Shown piece after piece: positions 6,973 through 14,320 of a stretch of 54,451 bases of DNA. The translations under genes and the position numbers were made by a program. The notes beneath the pieces were generated by a model. That model did no database searches. It was given only the letters and a program-made list of their open reading frames with translations, and was not told the DNA's origin. Position 1 is the first letter of the stretch. Each line of letters begins with the position of its first letter. The DNA is taken from the NCBI GenBank assembly GCA_031551635.1, contig JAVBNH010000023.1, positions 1 to 54,451 of the forward strand. The letters are read 5' to 3'. This DNA comes from JAVBNH01 sp031551635 (lineage in GTDB: Bacteria; Bacillota; Clostridia; Oscillospirales; Acutalibacteraceae).

Positions 6973-8115
6973 ATGGACAAAAATCTTTTGAAGCACATAG
7001 ACATCATGGCTAACGAATTATCCCAGAACAAATCGCAATATGAGCAGGGTGCGCGCCGTCAGGCACAGGCTTTTTTACTGGAGCATACCGCCGAGCCCCC
7101 TCTGCTGCTCGGTTGCAAACTCACTGACGAGCAGGCGAAAATACCCACCTTCAACACGAAAGAAATCCACCATGAGACCGATAAAATGCTCGTCACCTCA
7201 ATGTCCGCCGCGCGAACAAGCATGAACGGCGGCAGGGAGGCGGTGCCGTCTGTGCGTGCGAATATGGGCTGCGGCATTGTGTGCGCACTGTTCGGGCTGG
7301 TTCAGGATTTGTTTGATGATAAAATGCCGTGGCTTCAGCAGCGTCTGAGCAAGGAGCAGCTTAGCAAAATGAACATATCTGATTTACGAGTAAGCGCAGA
7401 ATTTGAGCTTGCGCTGTCGCATATGCGTTTCGCGGTAAAAATGCTTGAGGGCACCGGCTGTCGAGTATTTCCCCTTGATATACAAGGTGCTTTCGATGTC
7501 GCCCACCTTGTTTACGGCGACGATATTTTTTACGACTTATACGATGACCCGCCGTTTATCCACCACCTCATGGCTCTGAGCGCCGAGGCTGTGGTTATGA
7601 CCTTTAATGCATGTCTGAGCATTATTCCCGACAGCGAAAATCATGTTTCGCATTACAACAACCTTTGCATTCCACGCTCGCTGGGGGGCTTGAAAATCAG
7701 CGAGGACACCACTACCCTGCTGTGCGCCGAGCATATCGAGGAATTTGTCGCGCCATATATTCATGGGGTACTAAAGCGTTGCGGCGGCGGGTATATTCAC
7801 TACTGCGGCGACAACCCCCACCTGTATAAAACCGTAATGCGCGAGCCGCTCGCTCACGCTTTGAACTTCGGAAATCCCGAGCGACATGATATGTGCACGG
7901 TGCTATCAGACTGCGCGGAGGCGGGCAAGCTCTATTACGGCGGATTTTCCGGTAAAGTCGGCGAAACAAGAATCGATTTCTATAAACGAATATTAAAAAG
8001 CGCGTATAAAGACGGTCGCTGCTACCTGCTTTTTGCTCCAAGCTGCGCACTCGAGGAGAGAGACGCACTGCTTGAGGATTGGAAAACGGCTACTGAAGGT
8101 ATTTATTCATCATAA
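6973..8115 (+). CDS. UroD-like (uroporphyrinogen decarboxylase superfamily) protein, function unknown
   Basis: 380 aa; AAGGAG lies at 6958-6963. The pattern PLDIQGAFDVAHLVYGDD, the following DDPPFIHHLMALSAEAV helix and the late NFGNPERHDM segment match the UroD/methyltransferase barrel family used in Clostridia for one-carbon transfer from methylated substrates. It lacks the specific residues of haem-pathway HemE and no haem genes adjoin. It is only weakly similar to the two other UroD-like proteins in this window (30567, 35031). Its 3' end overlaps the convergent gene at 8103 by 13 bp. Confidence 0.65.
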   Translation: MDKNLLKHIDIMANELSQNKSQYEQGARRQAQAFLLEHTAEPPLLLGCKLTDEQAKIPTFNTKEIHHETDKMLVTSMSAARTSMNGGREAVPSVRANMGCGIVCALFGLVQDLFDDKMPWLQQRLSKEQLSKMNISDLRVSAEFELALSHMRFAVKMLEGTGCRVFPLDIQGAFDVAHLVYGDDIFYDLYDDPPFIHHLMALSAEAVVMTFNACLSIIPDSENHVSHYNNLCIPRSLGGLKISEDTTTLLCAEHIEEFVAPYIHGVLKRCGGGYIHYCGDNPHLYKTVMREPLAHALNFGNPERHDMCTVLSDCAEAGKLYYGGFSGKVGETRIDFYKRILKSAYKDGRCYLLFAPSCALEERDALLEDWKTATEGIYSS

Positions 8116-8945
8116 CAAAATGCCATATATGCCCTTGAGCCATCCTCTTCCTGCTGATTATACAAAAAACCAAGCGAATCCGAAACCGCCAGAGCCAAGG
8201 TATGAAACAAATCACACATAATGAAGACAGCAGCACGAAAATGCTCGTAATCACTGTCAGAATATGTCTTTTCATACATTAAATACAGCTCCGGCGGTAA
8301 ATATTTTTTGAAATATTTACCCATCTTACCTGATGAAACAGAAAAATCAGTTATTATTCCGATATACCATTCCACCATAGAATTCAACATTTCTCTCACA
8401 TAATGATTATACATTTCCATGGCATACGGCAGTTCATCCCTCATAATTCCCTTAACGACATTATTCAGGCACCACCAAAACTCATTGCAAGCGTCGGAAA
8501 AGTCACTATCACTTGGCGGTTTTATGTGAAAATAGCTTTTGTCTACATTAATTTCGGACAAAAAATTATCCTTATCCAAAAGCACAATAACAGGCTCACC
8601 GTCATCGATATATGGAGTAAATTCAATGCTTAAATCAATGCGTACACCATCCGGAAAAATCATCAGATACACAAAATGACCGTCATTTTTAGGTGTCAGC
8701 AGCGGATGGGTATTAAGCTCAGGAAGCTGCAGCAGTAAAGGCTCCCCGAATTTTTCCTTTATCCATGACAGATTATTATAATACTTTTTAATGTCAGTGA
8801 CAAAATATGTGATGTCATAATCCTGATAAATGTCCCGCGGCGCCTCGGTATTTGCTCTTGAGCCGCACAGCATAGCCGCGCGTATACCCTCGTCAACATT
8901 GGCAATACCGACAATCATATCAAATATTTCCTGCTCACCGCGCAT
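8103..8945 (-). CDS. Aminoglycoside 6-adenylyltransferase-like protein (ANT(6)/AadE family)
   Basis: 280 aa. The nucleotidyltransferase motif reads CGSRANTEAPRD followed by YQDYDITYFV, as in AadE; the rest follows the ANT(6) pattern including GVRIDLSIEF and FWWCLNNVVKG. Enzymes of this family inactivate streptomycin by adenylylation, but many chromosomal homologues in Firmicutes confer no measurable resistance, so resistance is an inference. It lies 22 bp downstream of the DUF2461 gene, likely the same transcript. Confidence 0.85.
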   Translation of the reverse strand: MRGEQEIFDMIVGIANVDEGIRAAMLCGSRANTEAPRDIYQDYDITYFVTDIKKYYNNLSWIKEKFGEPLLLQLPELNTHPLLTPKNDGHFVYLMIFPDGVRIDLSIEFTPYIDDGEPVIVLLDKDNFLSEINVDKSYFHIKPPSDSDFSDACNEFWWCLNNVVKGIMRDELPYAMEMYNHYVREMLNSMVEWYIGIITDFSVSSGKMGKYFKKYLPPELYLMYEKTYSDSDYEHFRAAVFIMCDLFHTLALAVSDSLGFLYNQQEEDGSRAYMAFCYDE

Positions 8946-8967
8946 AATTCAACCTCCGTTTAATTTG

Positions 8968-9657
8968 CTACTTTTTTTCCGGCATAGGGTCACTGTCAAG
9001 ACTGATGAAATAATCGTAAAAAGGCATCAGAAACTCAAAACCGCTCACAAGCCTGAGGACAAGCTCCTTTTTAAAAATATCGTCGCTCATGCTTTGCTGA
9101 TGTATGAGGGAGAAGGATTTTCTGTTGTACCAGGCTTCTGTTTTTTCACTGGGAGCCGCCTTTTTCCTTGAATATTCCTCACCTTCGATGGCGAATTCCG
9201 TCTGATTCTCAAGCGGTAAAATCAGCTTCTCGAATTTTTTTGTCCCGCTGTCGATTCGCGCCCTGAATTTCGCCATAGTAGCGGCTTTTGCCATATAGTA
9301 CCCCATACCGTAGCTCCAGTTATCACTTTTGACCTCGAACCAAAACACGGGTGTGGAAGTCCACTCCTCGCTCGGACGCTCAATGGAGAACCACATACCC
9401 TCCTTATAAGGGCCGTCCGCTCCGTGCAGCCGACGCGCGTCGCGATAAATCCGCGAGGTCTTGTGTATGAAGCCCCGCGAGCCGTATTTGTCGTTAATAA
9501 TTTCAAAAACCTCGCTGCCGAGAGCCTTCATTGGCTCCAGCAGCTCTTTTTTATATTCCTCCTTATGCTCCTCGAACCAAGGCTTATTATTATTCAGCCG
9601 TATTCCCCAAAGGAAATCAACCGTTCTATTTGAAAATCCCTCAAACATAAAATTCAA
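8968..9657 (-). CDS. DUF2461 family protein
   Basis: 229 aa, full length for the family (TIGR02453). Features: N-terminal FEGFSNRTVDFLWGI, then NNNKPWFEEHKEEYKKELLEP written here in two parts of the same motif, and the central RIYRDARRLHGADGPYKEG stretch. The molecular function of the family is unknown. It is followed after 22 bp by the ANT(6)-like gene. Confidence 0.85.
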   Translation of the reverse strand: MNFMFEGFSNRTVDFLWGIRLNNNKPWFEEHKEEYKKELLEPMKALGSEVFEIINDKYGSRGFIHKTSRIYRDARRLHGADGPYKEGMWFSIERPSEEWTSTPVFWFEVKSDNWSYGMGYYMAKAATMAKFRARIDSGTKKFEKLILPLENQTEFAIEGEEYSRKKAAPSEKTEAWYNRKSFSLIHQQSMSDDIFKKELVLRLVSGFEFLMPFYDYFISLDSDPMPEKK

Positions 9658-9869
9658 TCCTTTTGTTAAATTTAAAAAATTCCTTGAAAAAAATGTAAAT
9701 TAATGTAATAATATAATAGCCCCAAATAAAAAGGCGTAAACGGAGCAGCTCCGCCTTACATAGTGTAATAAGTCGCGACAGGTTACATCTATTTTAATTG
9801 AGGATAGTATAACATATGGTAGCAGAAACTACAAGATTCTACCAAATAAAAAAACAAGGAGTAGGTAAA

Positions 9870-10295
9870 ATGGAATTTTCATTATTTTTTAATTTTGACG
9901 GCAACTGCAAGGACGCGCTCGAATACTACGCGAAGGTATTCAAGTCGGAGATTCAGGATTTGATGCTTTACGGCGAAACACCGCCGGAGCAGGGTTTTGA
10001 AATACCCGAGGAGGACAAAAACAAGGTCATGTACGCGAACGTTCCGATTTTCGGCTGCAATGTTATGTTTTGCGACACCCCAACAGGCATGCCCCTCATA
10101 AAAGGCAACAATATAAGCCCCGTTATCGGCACAGAGAACATGGAGGAAATCAAGAGGATTTTCGCCGAGTTCAGTGCGGAAGGCGAAATCGAAATGGAGC
10201 TGCAGAATACCTTCTGGAGCGACCTCTACGGCATGGTCACCGACAAATTCGGCATCTGCTGGCAGCTCTCCCACGACAGCGGGAAGACGTTTTAA
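9870..10295 (+). CDS. VOC/PhnB-like (glyoxalase-fold) protein
   Basis: 141 aa from the ATG at 9870; AAGGAG at 9856-9861 supports it over an upstream start at 9816, which would add a non-family leader. The sequence shows the PhnB-type start FFNFDGNCKDALEYYAKVF, the YGETPP turn, CDTPTG and the ending YGMVTDKFGICWQLS. Homologues are small dimeric proteins of the glyoxalase/bleomycin-resistance fold; substrates are generally unknown. Copy C of the 77-bp repeat starts just after the stop. Confidence 0.88.
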   Translation: MEFSLFFNFDGNCKDALEYYAKVFKSEIQDLMLYGETPPEQGFEIPEEDKNKVMYANVPIFGCNVMFCDTPTGMPLIKGNNISPVIGTENMEEIKRIFAEFSAEGEIEMELQNTFWSDLYGMVTDKFGICWQLSHDSGKTF

Positions 10296-10297
10296 CT

Positions 10298-10373
10298 AAC
10301 GTGGGCTTGGCTTGCCAAGCCCACAACCCAAGACTTGTTTTTTATTGAGCTTTCAGCTCATTAAGGTACTAAT
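10298..10373 (+). repeat. Copy C of the ~77-bp double-hairpin repeat
   Basis: The most regular copy: hairpin 1 has a perfect 11-bp stem GTGGGCTTGGC/GCCAAGCCCAC with a 2-nt turn; then ACCCAAGACTTG, TTTTTTATT, hairpin 2 TGAGCT-TTC-AGCTCA and the end GGTACTAAT. Confidence 0.8.
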
Positions 10374-10375
10374 AT

Positions 10376-10412
10376 CGCGGACAGTTAATACATTGTATAT
10401 TAACTGTCCGCG
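10376..10412. other. Perfect 15-bp stem-loop between convergent genes
   Basis: CGCGGACAGTTAATA (10376-10390) is exactly reverse-complemented at 10398-10412 with a 7-nt loop. No T run follows on either strand, so it is not a standard terminator, although it lies between two convergent genes. Confidence 0.75.
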
Positions 10413-10429
10413 GTTCTTATAATTTTAAT

Positions 10430-11221
10430 TCAACTCCCCGTGCTCTTATAATGCCTCACACCTATTTTCCAGATCAGCGCCGAAAAGGCGAAAAAGGCGA
10501 GACCTGAGGGTAGGGCGAGATAGCCTGTGAACGGCGGCTCGCCCCATGAGCACAGTGCCGCTGCCGGATAATAGCTGATGACAAACATCGGCAGCGCGAA
10601 GGTGAAAAATCCCCACAGCAGCTTGGGCATATAGTCCTTCGGGCAGCGCGCGACATTATAGCCGACATTTGTCAGGATATACACAAAGCTGATTGTCTTG
10701 ACGGTAAAAATCGCTATGCCGGAGGCGAGTATAAAAACCCCTGAATACATAATCATGCCGCCAATTAGAGCAAGCAGTAATATGGCGGAATTACGCAGCG
10801 AAAACGGCACATTCAAGCGGTAAAGCAGGTAGAGCGTCATACCGAGACCCGTAAAAACGCGCGGCAAACGATGGAGGTGAAAATGCGAGGCGGCGACCAG
10901 CATAATGAGTGAGCGCGGACGCAGCAGAACACGGTCAAAGCCGCCTTCCTGAATCATCTTAAACGGAAAATAGTCAAAGCCACGGCAAAAGGTTTCCGCG
11001 AGACCGTAGGCGGTGACGGCGATAAAATAAATCAGCAGGATTTGCTCCATAGTCCAGCCGCCGATGCTGCCGAAACGCGAAAACACCAGAAAAGTCCCTA
11101 TAGGGTCGGTAATAACTATAAAAATTGTTTGCAAAATCATAAGCCACCAGCCGTCATATTCGATTAAAGAAAAAATATGCAATTTCAAATGCATAAAATA
11201 AATCCTGATTTCCGCCCCCAT
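10430..11221 (-). CDS. ABC-2 family transporter permease (DUF990-type), second subunit
   Basis: 263 aa with about six membrane segments (for example ILQTIFIVITDPIGTFLVF and LLALIGGMIMYSGVFILASG). The conserved FKMIQEGGFDRVLLRPRSL loop is typical of the paired ABC-2 permeases found with one ATPase. It is the distal gene of the three-gene exporter operon (12110 ATPase, 11280 permease, this gene). The substrate is unknown. The 58-bp gap to the previous gene is filled by a heptanucleotide array. Confidence 0.85.
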   Translation of the reverse strand: MGAEIRIYFMHLKLHIFSLIEYDGWWLMILQTIFIVITDPIGTFLVFSRFGSIGGWTMEQILLIYFIAVTAYGLAETFCRGFDYFPFKMIQEGGFDRVLLRPRSLIMLVAASHFHLHRLPRVFTGLGMTLYLLYRLNVPFSLRNSAILLLALIGGMIMYSGVFILASGIAIFTVKTISFVYILTNVGYNVARCPKDYMPKLLWGFFTFALPMFVISYYPAAALCSWGEPPFTGYLALPSGLAFFAFSALIWKIGVRHYKSTGS

Positions 11222-11242
11222 TAAAATCCCCTCCTTATCACA

Positions 11243-11278
11243 CCTGAATCCTGTAACCTGAACCCTGAAAACCTGATA
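11243..11278. repeat. Heptanucleotide tandem array 1
   Basis: Four contiguous 7-nt units beginning CCTG (CCTGAAT, CCTGTAA, CCTGAAC, CCTGAAA), one extra A, then CCTGATA. It ends next to the stop codon (11280-11282) of the minus-strand permease gene. Confidence 0.8.
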
Positions 11279-11279
11279 A

Positions 11280-12113
11280 TCAGCCTCCTTGCACTACCAA
11301 ACCCTTAAGCTTATTTCTCAATACGACTTTCCCCGCCATAATAAAAAGGACTGTCCAGACTATTTGAATCAATATCAGCTGCGCCGCGTTTTCTATTGTT
11401 ACCGAACCCACATACAGCTTCGCGGGGGTGTCAAGAACGCTTGCGAAGGGCTGATAACGCAGAAAAACTTGAATTTTGTCAGGCCACAGCTGCAAAGGGA
11501 AAAACACGCCTGACAGTAGCATTCCGCTGACTGTCAAAATGTTGACAAGACCGTCTCCCCAGTTAACATTTACCCTGAAAGCTGTCAAAAGCATACCGAA
11601 GGATGTGCTGAAAACCAAGGCACAAACGGATGAAAGCACAAAGAAAATAAAATTTACAGGCGCTAGCGGCGCTGCGAAACCGTAATTCTTTTGTCCCGCA
11701 GCGGTAAAAAGACAACCGATAATCACCGTCATGCTTCCACGAAGCAGTAAAGCCGATGCCTTTGAAGCCGCCGAGCGCGAGAACCAGTGCCAATATAAGT
11801 CAAGCGGGCGGCAAAGCTCGATACCGATGTCTCCGTTGACGATTTTGTTTCTGATGTCGCCCTCAATACTGCTGAACTGCATGAGAACAAGCAGCTGACC
11901 TAACCATATATATGACGCCGCCTGCGACAGGCTCAGATTATTTACGCTCCCGTTTGAACTTCCGTAACGGTAAAAAACAGTGAGTATTATTATATCAAGC
12001 ACCGCCACCAAAGCACCGACTATCGCGCCGGTAAATGAGGCGAGCCTATACTGCAAGCCGTCCAGCAGGCTGATTTTAAAAAGAGAAAAAGCAGCTTTTC
12101 GTGTCTTTCTCAT
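11280..12113 (-). CDS. ABC-2 family transporter permease (DUF990-type), first subunit
   Basis: 277 aa with six predicted membrane helices. The motif IRNKIVNGDIGIELCRPLDL written around residues 87-106 is the counterpart of the QEGGFDRVLLRPRS loop in the partner permease. Its start overlaps the ATPase stop by 4 bp (12110-12113), so translation is coupled. It should form a heterodimeric membrane channel with the 10430 product. Confidence 0.87.
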   Translation of the reverse strand: MRKTRKAAFSLFKISLLDGLQYRLASFTGAIVGALVAVLDIIILTVFYRYGSSNGSVNNLSLSQAASYIWLGQLLVLMQFSSIEGDIRNKIVNGDIGIELCRPLDLYWHWFSRSAASKASALLLRGSMTVIIGCLFTAAGQKNYGFAAPLAPVNFIFFVLSSVCALVFSTSFGMLLTAFRVNVNWGDGLVNILTVSGMLLSGVFFPLQLWPDKIQVFLRYQPFASVLDTPAKLYVGSVTIENAAQLILIQIVWTVLFIMAGKVVLRNKLKGLVVQGG

Positions 12114-13093
12114 AATTGCATTTCACGGTACATTGACGCTATCATTTCGTCGATGTCCTGCTCCTGTATCATAATGTCCGACAGCTCCAGCTTTTGCGCG
12201 AGCTGTGCGACGATTTTATGCGCCGGAGTTGTTTCTGGGTTAAAATATACTGTCCATTCGTTATTTTTCAGCTCTGTTTTTTCAGCTCCTTCGATGCCGT
12301 AAAGCTCACAGGTTGACGAGCAAACAGCCCTGACTGTGCGAAGAGGCGAATACTGCTTTTTCAATACAGAAAGAGCGCCGCTGAAAAGCACCCTTCCGTG
12401 CCCGATTACCATAACCTTTTCGCACAGTGCCTCAATGTCGTTCATGTCGTGCGTTGTCAGTATCATTGTCACGCCGTTCTGCCGGTTTTCTTCCCTGAGG
12501 AAGTCCCTTAGCGCAAGCTTTGACACTGCGTCAAGACCTATAGTAGGCTCATCGAGGAAAAGGATTTTCGGGCGGTGAAGCAGAGCCGCCGCAACCTCAC
12601 ACCGCATTCTCTGCCCTAGTGAAAGCTGCCGCACGGGCGTTTCCAGCAGAGAGCCGATATCAAGAGCCTCGCTCAGTGTGCAGAGCCGCTCGCGGAAAGC
12701 ATTAGCAGGAATATCATATATATCCCTTAGCAACGAGAAGGTGTCGCTGACAGGTATATCCCACCAGAGCTGGCTGCGTTGACCGAAAACCACGCCGATT
12801 TGCGCTACATAGTTTATACGGTTCTTCCACGGCTCCCTTCCCATAATTTTGCATTCGCCGCTGTCAGGCACGAGTATGCCGCTCATGACCTTCACGCTCG
12901 TGGACTTGCCCGCGCCGTTGGGTCCGATATAGCCGAATAGCTCACCCTCGTCAATCGTGAAACTGACATCATCTAGCGCCTTAATCACCTTTGTGTTCCT
13001 GACAAAAGCGCCCTTGAGCTTGCTGTATTTACCCTGCGGGCGCTCCCGGACTTTAAAGGTTTTGCTGATTTCCTTTAACTCAATTTGCGGCAT
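12110..13093 (-). CDS. ABC transporter ATP-binding protein of the ABC-2 exporter
   Basis: 327 aa. Walker A GPNGAGKST (57-65), Q-loop region VFGQRSQLWWDIP, signature LSLGQRMRCE, Walker B ILFLDEPTIGLD, and the H-loop TTHDM are all intact. The Q-loop with LWWDIP is characteristic of the subclass paired with two DUF990-like permeases. A C-terminal extension of about 90 residues is regulatory in related proteins. It is the first gene of the operon. Confidence 0.93.
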   Translation of the reverse strand: MPQIELKEISKTFKVRERPQGKYSKLKGAFVRNTKVIKALDDVSFTIDEGELFGYIGPNGAGKSTSVKVMSGILVPDSGECKIMGREPWKNRINYVAQIGVVFGQRSQLWWDIPVSDTFSLLRDIYDIPANAFRERLCTLSEALDIGSLLETPVRQLSLGQRMRCEVAAALLHRPKILFLDEPTIGLDAVSKLALRDFLREENRQNGVTMILTTHDMNDIEALCEKVMVIGHGRVLFSGALSVLKKQYSPLRTVRAVCSSTCELYGIEGAEKTELKNNEWTVYFNPETTPAHKIVAQLAQKLELSDIMIQEQDIDEMIASMYREMQL

Positions 13094-13269
13094 TTCCTCA
13101 CTCCCGGTATTTTTTAATTTTTAATGCTTAAAGATACTTCCGAACATTTATCAATTAATAGTAACATTCCGCCGGAAATTGTTCAAAGCCTGAAAACGGC
13201 ATATTTAATCCCCTCTGAAACTGAAAAACAGGATTTTTATGCGTAAACAGGCTTTTTTTCGAAAATATC

Positions 13270-13298
13270 TTGACAACTTGACTTTTGACTGGTATAGT
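13270..13298 (+). promoter_or_regulatory. Strong promoter of a short transcript
   Basis: TTGACA (13270-13275), 17 nt, TATAGT (13293-13298). The only unit before the terminators is about 85 nt long. Confidence 0.7.
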
Positions 13299-13304
13299 AT
13301 AAAC

Positions 13305-13393
13305 ATAATTGGTGATTGAATCACCGAGGTGTTATTTTTTGTGTCTGAAACAAGAAGTGAACTTCAGCGGATAGTTTATCCGCTGTTTTTTTT
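13305..13393 (+). ncRNA. Candidate small RNA (possibly encoding a 29-aa peptide)
   Basis: The sequence between the strong promoter and a terminator has a hairpin GGTGATT-G-AATCACC (13311-13325), then GAGGTG, a GTG codon at 13341 and the terminator CAGCGGATA/TATCCGCTG with eight T (13374-13393). A reading frame from GTG 13341 runs through the terminator to 13430; since it would code through the stem, a non-coding or leader role is more likely. A second hairpin with T run (AGCCGT/ACGGCT, 13418-13447) follows. The class of RNA is not recognised. Confidence 0.45.
13374..13393 (+). terminator. Terminator of the short transcript
   Basis: CAGCGGATA-GT-TATCCGCTG overlapping stem followed by a run of eight T. 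A weaker tandem terminator follows at 13418-13447. Confidence 0.8.
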
Positions 13394-13458
13394 ATTTGAT
13401 AGTATAATAAAAACAACAGCCGTTACATAAAGATCACGGCTTTTTTTGCAAAAAACAT

Positions 13459-13517
13459 GTAAGGTTTACTTGACATATGAACTTTAATATGCTAATATTG
13501 TGTCAGGTTAACCTTAC
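13459..13517. promoter_or_regulatory. Promoter and inverted-repeat operator of the XRE regulator
   Basis: GTAAGGTTTACTTGACA (13459-13475) and its near reverse complement TGTCAGGTTAACCTTAC (13501-13517; 14 of 17 match) flank a promoter TTGACA (13470-13475), 17 nt, TAATAT (13493-13498). The arms are about four helical turns apart. Confidence 0.65.
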
Positions 13518-13602
13518 AAAGCATAGCTCAGTATAAAAAAAATAGGTTTATCTTTTGTTTTACAAAGTATCGAACCGCTTTTGTGTTGGAATGGAGGAAA
13601 AA

Positions 13603-13809
13603 ATGCAAAACAATGTCCGAAGGCTTCGGGAGGAGCAAGGAATTACTCAGAAAGAGCTCGGGGAATTGACTGGAGTTTCACGGCAGGCAATAAATGCTGT
13701 GGAAACCGGGAAATTCGACCCGTCAATTTGGCTGGCTTATGATATAGCCCGAGTTTTTAACTCATCGATTGAATCTATTTTTATTTTTCTTGAGGAGGAT
13801 CGAAAATGA
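13603..13809 (+). CDS. XRE-family transcriptional regulator (YozG/Cro type)
   Basis: 68 aa from the ATG at 13603, chosen because GGAGG (13593-13597) precedes it. The product is almost only a helix-turn-helix: VRRLREEQGITQKELGELT, then VSRQAINAVETGKFDPS and a SSIESIF tail, the standard pattern of small regulators paired with a membrane protein. It overlaps the membrane-protein gene by 4 bp and probably controls this operon through the operator upstream. Confidence 0.9.
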   Translation: MQNNVRRLREEQGITQKELGELTGVSRQAINAVETGKFDPSIWLAYDIARVFNSSIESIFIFLEEDRK

Positions 13810-14276
13810 ACCGAATTTTAAAATTACCTGTGACAAATGCTGTCTGTCTATGTCTTTTCACGTCCTTTTACACAGTTGTTTTCATTTTTACCGCTCAAAG
13901 CGACAAATGGAAATTGTTGCTGGGCAGTAAGAGCCCAGAAGCCGCCTTCCTCCCCTCCTTAACACGCCGATGGGGTGATTTTCTCGCCTCAGGGTACCAT
14001 GTTTATGTTGCTCTCGCAATGTTAGCCGTCACATTTTTCGTAGCATTTCTTCTGATAAAAAAGAAAAAGCCATATGATGAATATCACATCTCGATACTCG
14101 TGAACTGCCTGATTGTTTCACTGGTGCTGTCCCTGATTGCAGTCGCTGGAATATATGTATTGATTCTATATGACACGACGGCAATAATAGAAAAAATGAC
14201 CTTCATTATAGTTATAAACTGGGTATCAGTAGTTTTTTCCGACTTGATATTTGTGCTGTGCTGTAAAACGAGGTAA
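13806..14276 (+). CDS. Four-TM membrane protein of unknown function
   Basis: 156 aa with four hydrophobic stretches (about 9-27, 62-81, 94-120, 130-152) and the cytoplasmic link KKKKPYDEYH. GAGGAGG precedes the start. No family is recognised; small XRE regulator plus membrane protein pairs are common in Clostridia and the membrane partner is often DUF-annotated. Confidence 0.75.
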   Translation: MNRILKLPVTNAVCLCLFTSFYTVVFIFTAQSDKWKLLLGSKSPEAAFLPSLTRRWGDFLASGYHVYVALAMLAVTFFVAFLLIKKKKPYDEYHISILVNCLIVSLVLSLIAVAGIYVLILYDTTAIIEKMTFIIVINWVSVVFSDLIFVLCCKTR

Positions 14277-14320
14277 GTTCGAAAAACTTATTATTCAAAA
14301 GGTGAGGTGTGGTCATAATT

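Noticed and set aside
7255..7290. MGCG motif in the 6973 protein, first read as RtcB RNA ligase
   Set aside because: RtcB metal-binding His/Cys motifs are absent and the surrounding helices match UroD-like proteins.
13341..13430. 29-codon frame as a firm protein-coding gene
   Set aside because: It passes through the terminator stem and T run, so it is kept only as an alternative reading of the candidate RNA.
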